DNA from: CAYLPU01 sp964385635
GTDB taxonomy: Bacteria; Chloroflexota; Anaerolineae; B4-G1
DNA: 64,000 nt
Reading direction: 5' to 3'
Assembly (NCBI GenBank): GCA_964385635.1
Contig: CAYLPU010000005.1
Coordinates: forward strand, 1 to 64,000
Of the stretch, positions 24,500 to 31,529 are shown one piece after another. The position numbers and the translations under genes were made by a program. The notes under the pieces are model-generated. The model searched no databases. It saw nothing but the letters and a program-made list of their open reading frames with translations, and was not told the origin of the DNA. Numbering within the stretch: the first letter of the stretch is position 1; every line of letters starts with the position of its first letter.

Positions 24500-25870
24500 C
24501 TATCGAATGTGCTTACCAAACACTTCACTTTCTGGTGGCCCATCCATCAGTTGCGGGATGGAGTAGCCTTCGGGAAACAAACCTGTCACATTTGTTGCGG
24601 CGGCTATTGCATCGATTAGCCCGAATCTTTCCTCCACAAGGGTAATGGAGTAGGTATATGGTTCAAGCAGCAGGGTATGTTCACGAGTCAGTCCCCACCT
24701 CTCTGGCGAGCCACATCTCTCGGCTGCTTCCCACAGCACATCCCCATACACCGGAGGAACTTCTACGAACGAAGTTTCTGGCTCTATCCCAGACTGATAC
24801 GCAAGAGTGAGTAAGCTAGAACCGTGGATAGTGTTTCGCAGTTCATAGAGGGGCGTCAGCACATCCTGACAGTTTTGATCAGAAACCAGATTGTGCAGCT
24901 CTTGGGCACCATAGCGCTTCAGCGCTTTTCTGAAGTCTTTCCGACGAAAATAGGCCTGCCGCTCCTTAGGCTTTTTGACACTGTAGGCACGGTGAGCGAC
25001 GCGAGCTTGCGCGTCAAAGGCGCCGGCTAGTACGAGGGTTAGATAGTCAAAATGATACATCGTGTTATCTCTCGTGTCGTTGTTCTGAGGCACGTAGAAT
25101 CGCTCTCCGATGGCATCGCGTGCCTGCAGGGCTCGCACGCATCGTGTTAAGATGCTTTGACCCAGAAGCAGAATGTCGTCATTCCGAATCTTCTGAGCCT
25201 CTACACAAGCACTAAAGTAACGCCACGTGCTCGGTAGCCTATGACGAGCCAATACCCAGTAGAACAAGCCGCGGTTGAATCTTCGTTGGCCGCTTTCACT
25301 CGCCCAAAAGGTGTAATTGCCACGTGAGCGCAGGAACAAACTGACTATTTGTGCTGCCTCGGTTGGCGTGCGGGGATTTGCTTCGCGCACGATTGAATGT
25401 GTGCGATGTTCCAAGAGCCACGGGGATGAAGTGATCAGTATATCTTGATGGAGGGCACGGTGTGCTTGAGCGGCGATAAGATCTTTACGCATAGCCTGTA
25501 CGTCTGGATGGTTTAGATCGGATTGTCCGATGATGCTTGCAGCATGGTATGACCACTGATGTGGGTAGTATATGCCTGTTTCTACAATTCTATTTTTGTG
25601 CTTTACAATGACGGGGATGTAGTCTGCACTGCGATCAAAAGCACCGATCTCCAAATGTGGAAACATGCCGGGTTGAGTCTGCAGCGCTTCTATTTCAGGG
25701 AGATGAGATAACTGGCGCAGTGCTTCGATTGCCTCTGTATCCTCCGCAGATAGCCCGACCAGTGTTGAGGTATGGAACGTGATCCTAATTGGTTGTTCGT
25801 GCTCGCCTCTGAGGAAAGGGCTAGGTAGTTCATCGATTACGGGTTCAGGCCAGTAAATGCGCTCTATCAT
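24500..25870 (-). CDS. Uncharacterised 456-residue protein
   Basis: I do not recognise a family. It is soluble, without membrane segments or a signal peptide, rich in Arg/His/Tyr. Blocks that look structural are YYPHQWSYHAASIIGQSD, RGNYTFWASESGQRRFNRG and NNDTRDNTMYHFDYLTL. The C-terminal half is helical with ELHNLV and ELRNTIHG, the latter faintly reminiscent of HEPN-like Rx4-6H motifs (R-N-T-I-H). Its base composition is visibly A/T-richer than the exopolysaccharide genes, and it neighbours a RAYT, so it may be acquired. It may start a cargo region; function unknown. Confidence 0.7.
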   Translation of the reverse strand: MIERIYWPEPVIDELPSPFLRGEHEQPIRITFHTSTLVGLSAEDTEAIEALRQLSHLPEIEALQTQPGMFPHLEIGAFDRSADYIPVIVKHKNRIVETGIYYPHQWSYHAASIIGQSDLNHPDVQAMRKDLIAAQAHRALHQDILITSSPWLLEHRTHSIVREANPRTPTEAAQIVSLFLRSRGNYTFWASESGQRRFNRGLFYWVLARHRLPSTWRYFSACVEAQKIRNDDILLLGQSILTRCVRALQARDAIGERFYVPQNNDTRDNTMYHFDYLTLVLAGAFDAQARVAHRAYSVKKPKERQAYFRRKDFRKALKRYGAQELHNLVSDQNCQDVLTPLYELRNTIHGSSLLTLAYQSGIEPETSFVEVPPVYGDVLWEAAERCGSPERWGLTREHTLLLEPYTYSITLVEERFGLIDAIAAATNVTGLFPEGYSIPQLMDGPPESEVFGKHIR

Positions 25871-26097
25871 AGCTAAATCTGATCTTGTTTCCGTAGACGG
25901 GTTCTAGCGTTATACCTGATGCTGATGATTGTCCTACTTTACCTCCGTGAACATGTCTCTTTTCCCACCCGCTCGCCCCGACGAAACGGCGGTACGGCCC
26001 GGTAGGATGTCTCTGTGGACTGCTAATGGCGCACGAGCCAGCGCGGCAGCCGTCCCCACTGTTCTCACGCCAGCCGCTGGTTACATTGTCAGCGGTA

Positions 26098-26171
26098 GTA
26101 GTAGGGCGGTTTTGCTAACCGCCACTCTCATCCTGTCGCCATGCGGGTCGGATAGCAAGTCCAACCTACCG
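26098..26171. repeat. REP-like double hairpin left of the transposase
   Basis: Contains GGCGGTT-ttgct-AACCGCC and GGTCGGAT-agcaagt-CCAACC, the same two hairpins that recur to the right of the transposase. 25871-26097 before it shows no other gene or motif. Confidence 0.75.
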
Positions 26172-26711
26172 TTATTCGCCGAATGCAGCGTCGTCGAGGT
26201 CACGCAAAATCTCCGGTTCCACGTGCCCCCAACCAATCTCGTAATAGCCTTTCTCGACCCAATATAGGTAGCTCGAGCAAGGCCAACCCTCGGGCTTCGT
26301 GACTAATCCGTGCTTGACCGCGTTCCAATGAATGTAATCGAAATGCCGATTCAGGTCTTCTTCGTCACGGATGACGTGATCCCAAAAGCGGTGTTGCCAA
26401 AGCCTCAAGGAGCCATTGATACCGTAGTGGTCCTTGTACTCAAATGTATAGCTGCGTTGTACTGATTGCAAGATGGAGGAGAAATTGGCTTCGCCGGTCG
26501 GTCGCATGAGCAGGTGGATGTGGTCCAGCAGGAAGATGTAAGCGAGGAGCTTGAAGGGTTTGAACTTGCGTACCGCTCGCATCTTGTCGAAGAACATGTC
26601 CACGTGGCGTGGGTGATCCAGGTCGAACAGAACCCGCCGGTTCCTGGTCACGAGCGTGAGGAACATTATCGCATTCGGCACATAGAATCGTCGCACATTG
26701 CTCACTGTCAT
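26172..26711 (-). mobile_element. REP-associated tyrosine transposase (IS200-like, RAYT 1)
   Basis: 179 residues of the Y1_Tnp family. It has the HUH metal motif in LLDHIHLLMRP, then WQHRFWDHVIRDEEDLNRHFDYIHWNAVKHGL, which carries the helix with the nucleophilic tyrosine, and the RAYT-typical WPCSSYLYW end. RAYTs act on hairpin REP sequences, cutting one strand through a tyrosine. Hairpin repeats of one family lie immediately on both sides of the gene, so this is probably the enzyme that spread them. The HUH residues and tyrosine are intact. Confidence 0.9.
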
Positions 26712-26712
26712 C

Positions 26713-27276
26713 CTCCATCAGGACGGTCTTGCTGTAACCGCCATAGTCGGATGACAAATCCGGCTACATAGGGCGGTTTTGCTAACCGCCACTCTCGTCC
26801 TATCGCCATGCGGGTCGGATAGCAAATCCGACCTACATCGGACGGTCTTGCTNNNNNNNNNNNNNNNNNNNNNNNNNNNNNNNNNNNNNNNNNNNNNNNN
26901 NNNNNNNNNNNNNNNNNNNNNNNNNNNNNNNNNNNNNNNNNNNNNNNNNNNNTAACCGCCACTCTCATCCTATCGCCATGCGGGTCGGATAGCAAATCCG
27001 ACCTACATCGGACGGTCTTGCTGTAACCGCCATAGTCGGATGACGAATTCGGCTACGTAGGGCGGTTTTGCTAACCGCCACTCTCATCCTATCGCCATGC
27101 GGGTCGGATAGCAAATCCGACCTACACCAGTCGGATAGCAAATCCGACCTACATCGGACGGTCTTGCTGTAACCGCCATAGTCGGATGACGAATTCGGCT
27201 ACGTAGGGCGGTTTTGCTAACCGCCACTCTCATCCTATCGCCATGCGGGTCCGGATAGCAAATCCGACCTACATCA
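26713..27276. repeat. REP/BIME array of the RAYT 1 family, broken by a gap
   Basis: Alternating hairpins: GGCGGTT-ttgct-AACCGCC, GTCGGAT-agcaa-ATCCGAC, GGACGGT-cttgctgt-AACCGCC (imperfect) and GTCGGAT-gac-AA(A/T)TCGGC. At least three composite units of about 130-140 bases are seen, with one partial unit duplicated near 27115-27150. A run of 100 Ns sits in the middle, so the copy number is unknown; assembly probably collapsed here. The array extends to the stop of the Cas4-like gene. Confidence 0.85.
26853..26952. other. Scaffold gap (100 N)
   Basis: Exactly 100 undetermined bases inside the repeat array, consistent with scaffolding across repeats. Reading frames spanning it are not real. Confidence 0.99.
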
Positions 27277-27799
27277 GCCGCTGATTGCAGTGCTGCCGGT
27301 AGCCGCAGGCCCGGCAGCGACGTGGTTCGTTGTGGCTGCGGGGTGCGTCCTCGGCTGCCAGGTCGGCTCGCATACAGTCCAGCGTCTCCAGCAACTCATC
27401 TTCCAGTTCGGGCGTGTAGTCCATCTCGAAGGCATGGTCGGCGTATTTGATGATACCGTAGGGAGGCCGCCGCCCGTAACATTCCTCGACCAGCAGGCAA
27501 TAGGCCGCCAGTTGGAGGACGTGTGAGGAGTAGGGTCGGGCTGGGGCGCGGCTTGATTTGACTTCGACGGGGATGACCTCGCCCCCATCAGCCACCAGGT
27601 AGTCGGGCTTGCCGGTGAGGCGGAGTGCGTGTGAGAAGAGCGGGCGCTCCAACCGGCCCCATCCACCCGTGTCGGCGTAGACCACGCGTCCCTGTGGCAG
27701 CCCGCTGTGGGCTCGCCCACGCCGTGCCAACCAGAGTAGCAACAGCCCCAACGCCAGCAGAACGAAGGACCACGCTGCCATTACCGTCCAACCAACCAA
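27269..27799 (-). CDS. Cas4-like PD-(D/E)XK nuclease, C-terminal part, membrane-anchored
   Basis: 176 residues: one membrane helix at the N-terminus (MAAWSFVLLALGLLLLWLA), then the RecB/Cas4 core GKPDYLVADGGEVIPVEVKSS (D...E-x-K), QLAAYCLLVEE (motif Q-x-x-x-Y) and a C-terminal cysteine cluster CRACGYRQHC that would hold three of four Fe-S ligands. The fourth cysteine lies in the upstream frame (27781-28041), which carries the Cas4 N-terminal piece. The two frames overlap by 19 bases at a TTGG repeat, so this is either two interacting chains or one protein broken by a frameshift. No CRISPR or other cas genes are present. Confidence 0.8.
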   Translation of the reverse strand: MVGWTVMAAWSFVLLALGLLLLWLARRGRAHSGLPQGRVVYADTGGWGRLERPLFSHALRLTGKPDYLVADGGEVIPVEVKSSRAPARPYSSHVLQLAAYCLLVEECYGRRPPYGIIKYADHAFEMDYTPELEDELLETLDCMRADLAAEDAPRSHNEPRRCRACGYRQHCNQRLM

Positions 27800-28041
27800 C
27801 TAACCAACCACGCAACTCCGACTACCGCCGCCAGCAACAGCACGGCATACGCTAGACGGCTCAAGCGGATCGAGGTTCTCACTCCGCGCCCGTGGCGCAG
27901 GTGGGTGGCTTCACCCGCCGCCATCTCACGTTTGTGGGCCGAGGGCAACCCCTGGACGCTCCCCAGCCACCAGGCGCGGGCGCAGTATATGTACCGCCCG
28001 ATCTCGCTGGCGCGAATATCCCGGTCGCTCCTTTCACCCAT
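27781..28041 (-). CDS. Cas4-like protein, N-terminal part with membrane helix
   Basis: About 86 residues from the ATG at 28041, which overlaps the translin stop (ATGGGTGA); the Arg/Leu-rich extension above it is a repeat read in the wrong frame. ASEIGRYIYCARAWWL carries the first Fe-S cysteine and the aromatic pair of Cas4; AAGEATHLRHGRGV carries the G-x4-H block. A hydrophobic helix (LAYAVLLLAAVVGVAWLVSWLVG) ends the frame. Gain of one TTGG unit at 27783-27804 would fuse it with the downstream nuclease part into a protein with a membrane hairpin inside a Cas4 fold. Confidence 0.72.
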   Translation of the reverse strand: MGERSDRDIRASEIGRYIYCARAWWLGSVQGLPSAHKREMAAGEATHLRHGRGVRTSIRLSRLAYAVLLLAAVVGVAWLVSWLVGR

Positions 28042-28723
28042 CCTCAACCTCATCCTCAGCCTCAGCCTTAACCTTAACCTTAGCCTCAAAATCGCGCAGG
28101 GCGCGGACCAGGCGATCCTGGCGCAGGCTGTTGGTCAGGTCGCCCCGCGTGCGCTCCAGCACGCCGCGCAGTTGGTCCACGCGGCGGCGCAACCCGCCGG
28201 TGATGGCGTCGGGGAAGTCGAATGTGACCAGTAGGTCGTAGACCTCATCCATCGCTTCCAGCAAACGCTCGGCTTCAGCGGTGTTGCCGCGCCGCAGTTC
28301 GTCCAGGCAGCGGCGGCGCATCTCGCTGGCTGCCTCGCACAGTCCGTTCAGATAGGCCGGATAGGACACACCTATCGCTTTCGGTTCTGGAACAGGGGTG
28401 GAACTGGCCAGCGCCAAAGTGGCGTGCGCTTCGACCAGTTCTTTCAGCGCGTCCTGGGTGTAGCCTGCATACAGCAGGTCGGGGTAGAGCACGAGGGATT
28501 CCATGGTCCCGTGTGCGACCGCATCGGCCTGGGCCAGCAGTTCGCGGGCCGTGTCCCACTCGTCACGGTGGCTAGCGCGGATGGCGGTCGCGCACAGCCG
28601 GATCAACTCGCGGGAACGGCGCAGCGCTTCGTCGCGGGCACCGTTGCGGGCCTCAAAATCGGCCCGGATGTACTCCGATATCGTCTCCAGTTGGCTCACA
28701 ATGCACTCCAGTGAAAGGCTCAC
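28034..28723 (-). CDS. Translin-family protein
   Basis: A 229-residue, almost all-helical protein. It fits prokaryotic translin: RRSRELIRLCATAIRASHR, YPDLLYAGYTQDALKELVEAHATLAL, YLNGLCEAASEMRRRCLDELRRG and a final FPDAITGGLRRRVDQLRGVLERTRGDLT. Translins form octameric barrels that bind and, with TRAX-type acidic residues, cut RNA or ssDNA. The start overlaps the DUF3467 stop by 4 bases and the end overlaps the Cas4-like frame by 8, so it is in one operon with both. The tail AKVKVKAEAEDEVEDG is encoded by a TTAAGG/GAGG simple repeat. Confidence 0.83.
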   Translation of the reverse strand: MSLSLECIVSQLETISEYIRADFEARNGARDEALRRSRELIRLCATAIRASHRDEWDTARELLAQADAVAHGTMESLVLYPDLLYAGYTQDALKELVEAHATLALASSTPVPEPKAIGVSYPAYLNGLCEAASEMRRRCLDELRRGNTAEAERLLEAMDEVYDLLVTFDFPDAITGGLRRRVDQLRGVLERTRGDLTNSLRQDRLVRALRDFEAKVKVKAEAEDEVEDG

Positions 28724-29049
28724 GCTGTCGGAGGGTGCGGCGACCTGGCGGTACCGAAGAACTGTTGTGCCAGTTCGTCGCCCTCAGCGGGCAGTTTGAC
28801 CTCGCCGAACTGTGCCTCATATTTCTCCAGGTTGTCGTTGAGTGCCCGCAGCAAGAGTTTGGCGTGCAGTGGGGTGGTGATGATACGCGCGTGCACCTTG
28901 GCCTTGGGGGTGTTGGGCAGCACGCGGGCGAAGTCGATGATGATCTCGGAAGCGGAGTGGGTGATCAGGGCAAAGTTGGCGTAGATGGCGTCCAGGTCGG
29001 GCGGAACTTCGATGTTGATCTGCATCTGGCGGCGTCGTCGAGTTTTCAT
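28720..29049 (-). CDS. DUF3467 domain protein
   Basis: 109 residues from the ATG at 29049, selected because AAGGAGGTG lies 7 bases upstream; a longer frame has a low-quality extension. MQINIEVPPDLDAIYANFALITHSASEIIIDFARVLP... VHARIITTPLHAKLLLRALNDNLEKYEAQFGEV is the DUF3467 core. The family is widespread and uncharacterised. It sits between ssb and translin genes and overlaps the latter, which suggests a role in nucleic-acid handling, but there is no direct evidence. Confidence 0.8.
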   Translation of the reverse strand: MKTRRRRQMQINIEVPPDLDAIYANFALITHSASEIIIDFARVLPNTPKAKVHARIITTPLHAKLLLRALNDNLEKYEAQFGEVKLPAEGDELAQQFFGTARSPHPPTA

Positions 29050-29080
29050 CGCGGGCACCTCCTTATGATGACGCGGTGGT

Positions 29081-29135
29081 AACGCGGATTCCAGGATACC
29101 AACGGACCATCCATCCTCGTCCTGGAATCCGCGTT
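29081..29135. repeat. 16-bp perfect inverted repeat upstream of DUF3467
   Basis: AACGCGGATTCCAGGA (29081-29096) pairs with TCCTGGAATCCGCGTT (29120-29135) around 23 bases. A single arm differing by one base recurs at 42764-42779 between livF and livG. It marks a dispersed repeat family. The 194-base ssb-DUF3467 spacer holds no other feature. Confidence 0.7.
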
Positions 29136-29243
29136 CTGGACCGGGAGGCCATGCCGCTGGCGTGGCCTGATCATGTGCCTGGCTCATCATCGTGCCGGGG
29201 CCAGGGGTTGGAGCACGCGGCAGCAGTGAAGCCAGGGACTGGC

Positions 29244-29666
29244 CTAGAAGGGAATCTCCTCCTCTGGTTCGGCAGGAGGCTCCTCGGGTGCACCGGGCAC
29301 CTCAGCCGGGGGCGCTTCCCCTCGCCCGCCCAGGAATTTGACTGTAAACGCCGTTATCTCATACTGGGCACGGGTCACCCCGTCGTTTCCCGTCCAGATG
29401 CGCGGGCCGCCGGTGGCAGGATCGGGTTTCAGTTGGCCTTCAATAAAAACTTGCCGTCCCTTCTGGAGATACTCGTTGCAGGTCTCGGCCAGCCGCCGCC
29501 AGGCGCTGACGCGGAACCAGATCGTCTCCTCGCCCTGGCTGCCGTCGGGATTGTTCCAGCGCCGGTTGGTCGCGACCGAGAAATTGGTGACCGGGGTGCC
29601 GTCCTGAGTGTAGCGCATCTCCGGGTCCTGACCGAGATTTCCAATGATGATGATCTTTTGGTACAT
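29244..29666 (-). CDS. ssb: Single-stranded DNA-binding protein
   Basis: 140 residues with the SSB OB fold: MYQKIIIIGNLGQDPEMRYTQDGTPVTNFSVATNRRWNNPDG, WFRVSAWRRLAETCNEYLQKGRQVFIEGQL. The acidic tail ends EEPPAEPEEEIPF, the partner-binding tip. It binds ssDNA in replication and repair. The lone setting without rpsF/rpsR suggests a second, specialised SSB. It is the first gene of the run leading to the translin and Cas4-like genes; a GGGAGG ribosome site precedes the ATG. Confidence 0.94.
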   Translation of the reverse strand: MYQKIIIIGNLGQDPEMRYTQDGTPVTNFSVATNRRWNNPDGSQGEETIWFRVSAWRRLAETCNEYLQKGRQVFIEGQLKPDPATGGPRIWTGNDGVTRAQYEITAFTVKFLGGRGEAPPAEVPGAPEEPPAEPEEEIPF

Positions 29667-29727
29667 GATTACCTCCCTTGTGAATGGTTAGCGATTAAGC
29701 GCACTGTTATCTTACCTCAAAAACCCC

Positions 29728-29769
29728 ACAAAGTCAAAAAGCCAAGCCCCTGCCCATCGGGCAGGGGCT
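29728..29769 (-). terminator. Rho-independent terminator of gdhA
   Basis: An 11-bp perfect stem (AGCCCCTGCCC / GGGCAGGGGCT) with loop of 3 and a T-rich tail TTGGCTTTTTGACTTT on the minus strand, 23 bases after the gdhA stop. Confidence 0.85.
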
Positions 29770-29791
29770 CAGGTGTACGCGTTGGACAGGG

Positions 29792-31078
29792 CTACACCCA
29801 GCCGCGCAGTTTGCAGACCTCGGCTACGCGGGCTATGGCCACGATGTAGGCGCCCATGCGGTTGTTGACTCCGTGCTTCTGCGCCGCGCTGTGCACGGCG
29901 TAGAAGGCGGCGGTCATCTTCTTGTCCAGCCGCTCGTGGACGGTCTTCTCGTCCCAGTAGTAGCCGTAGGCGTTCTGAACCTGTTCGAAGTAGGAGACGG
30001 TCACGCCACCGGCATTGCACAGGAAGTCGGGGATCACGTACACGCCGCGCTCGTCGAGCACTTTGTCTGCCTCCGGGGTGGTGGGGCCGTTTGCCGCCTC
30101 GGCCAAGACCTTGACCTGGGAGGAGATCCGCTCGACTGTCTGGCCAGTGATGACGTTCTCGATAGCGGCTGGGATGAGGACGTCCGCTTCCCACGCCAGC
30201 CAAGCATCGCCATCCTTCACCTCGTACCCGGCCTCGATCGCCGCCTCCTTATCAACAGTTCCGTAGGCATCGGAGATGGTCTGGAGGAAATGAGGGTCTA
30301 TCCCTCCCTCTTTTGTGTATGTATAAGCGGTGCGGTACTTGTGATCCCAGCAGCAGACACACATAACCTTGCCACCCAGCATTTCGATGTAGTTGATGGC
30401 AGCGGACTGGGCCACATTACCGAAACCCTGGATTGAGGCGGTCGTTGTTTTGGAATCAATGCCCATGCACTTGAGAGCCTCGCGGATGGTCACGATGGTT
30501 CCAACGCCAGTAGCGGGACCTCTGCCCGCCGACCCGCCCAAGGACAAGGGCTTACCGGTGATCACCCCGGGAGCGTGATGCCCTACAATCGTTTCGTACT
30601 CATCCAGCATCCAGGACATGATCTGGGCGTTGGTGGCGACGTCCGGCGCGGGGATGTCTATATCATCACCCAGGATGCAGCCGACCTGGCGGATGTAGGC
30701 GCGGCTCAGTCGCTCCAACTCCCGCTTCGACATCTCGTTGGGATTGCAGATGATGCCGCCTTTCCCACCGCCCAGCGGGATGTCAGCCACAGCACATTTC
30801 CAGGTCATCCAAGCAGCCAGGGCGCGGACTGTGTCTATGGTTTCGCTGGGATGGTAGCGAATGCCTCCCTTCATTGGCCCACGGGCGCCGTTGTATTGAA
30901 CGCGGAAACCATGGAAAATCTTGGTGGTGCCGTCGTCCATCTGTACTGGGAGCGTGACGCGCAGTTCGCGCATCGGCCAACGCAACAACTCGTGCGTCGC
31001 CGGATCCAGGCCCATAATCTTAGCCGCCTGATCCAACTGCTGCTGTGCGATGGCAAAGGGGTTCAGTTCTTCTGGCAT
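29792..31078 (-). CDS. gdhA: Glutamate dehydrogenase (Glu/Leu/Phe/Val family)
   Basis: A 428-residue enzyme. The substrate/catalytic segment PLGGGKGGIICNP holds the catalytic Lys, and MKGGIRYHP the substrate Lys. The NAD(P)-binding domain starts near GFGNVAQSAAINYIEMLGG. It interconverts glutamate and 2-oxoglutarate + ammonia. Size and sequence match hexameric GDH of the ~420-residue class. It has its own terminator and a long leader sharing a conserved AAAGGAGGTG element with two amino-acid transporter operons. Confidence 0.95.
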   Translation of the reverse strand: MPEELNPFAIAQQQLDQAAKIMGLDPATHELLRWPMRELRVTLPVQMDDGTTKIFHGFRVQYNGARGPMKGGIRYHPSETIDTVRALAAWMTWKCAVADIPLGGGKGGIICNPNEMSKRELERLSRAYIRQVGCILGDDIDIPAPDVATNAQIMSWMLDEYETIVGHHAPGVITGKPLSLGGSAGRGPATGVGTIVTIREALKCMGIDSKTTTASIQGFGNVAQSAAINYIEMLGGKVMCVCCWDHKYRTAYTYTKEGGIDPHFLQTISDAYGTVDKEAAIEAGYEVKDGDAWLAWEADVLIPAAIENVITGQTVERISSQVKVLAEAANGPTTPEADKVLDERGVYVIPDFLCNAGGVTVSYFEQVQNAYGYYWDEKTVHERLDKKMTAAFYAVHSAAQKHGVNNRMGAYIVAIARVAEVCKLRGWV

Positions 31079-31203
31079 ATTTGTTCCTCCATATTCAAGT
31101 TATGTGAGTAGTTCCACAGATGGGTACAGGCTTCGGTGTTGGTCGTCGGCCTGCACTGGTGCGCCGGTAACTCTTTCGGTCATCGTTGTTCACAGTTTAC
31201 CTT

Positions 31204-31220
31204 GCTGCACCTCCTTTACC
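31204..31220 (-). promoter_or_regulatory. Conserved AAAGGAGGTG leader element upstream of gdhA
   Basis: GGTAAAGGAGGTGCAGC lies about 130 bases before the gdhA ATG. Near-identical copies precede aapJ and livK. A 27-codon reading frame (ATG at about 31172, MTERVTGAP...) follows it and ends just before the gdhA ribosome site; it could be a leader peptide but has no close Shine-Dalgarno. A weak TATACT lies upstream. The rest of 31221-31529 shows no gene. Confidence 0.45.
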
Positions 31221-31529
31221 TTGTGCTTGATTCAAGTATAAGCCGCTCATCCTGAGCGCGCCAGTGACACACGGCACGTTTTGGCTATGACAATCTTCGG
31301 GGCTGGTGCCGGACTAACCGTTTACCTGGGGGCTAACAGTCTCCGACCACACACTGCACTGCCAGAGATAAATACTCTGTACCTTCTATTTTACTAAGAG
31401 AGTGTGGTTTGTCAAATCTGCATCTCCTCATTTGTCGTTTTCCTATGGCGTCACATTTGCTCTGTAGCCGGTTTAGTGGTAATCTGTAAAGGGGTTGAGC
31501 AACGGGATAGCGCGATCTGGGAGGCGATT

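Noticed and set aside
26708..26995. 95-residue frame on the minus strand across the gap
   Set aside because: It runs through 100 Ns and consists of translated REP hairpins.
26713..27276. Possible CRISPR array near a Cas4-like gene
   Set aside because: The repeats are hairpin-bearing units of mixed length with no constant repeat/unique spacer pattern, and no other cas genes are present; they fit a REP array next to a RAYT.
28042..28089. Arg-Leu repeat at the start of the Cas4-like N-terminal frame
   Set aside because: It is the TTAAGG/GAGG simple repeat at the end of the translin gene read in another frame; the coupled ATG at 28041 is better.
31404..31529. N-terminal 42 residues of the PEP-domain frame
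   Set aside because: No ribosome site at the first ATG, while GGGAGG precedes the ATG at 31530; the upstream part is Cys/Val-rich and looks like untranslated leader.
31221..31529. Additional gene between gdhA and the PEP-domain gene
   Set aside because: Only short frames without ribosome sites or family resemblance are present.
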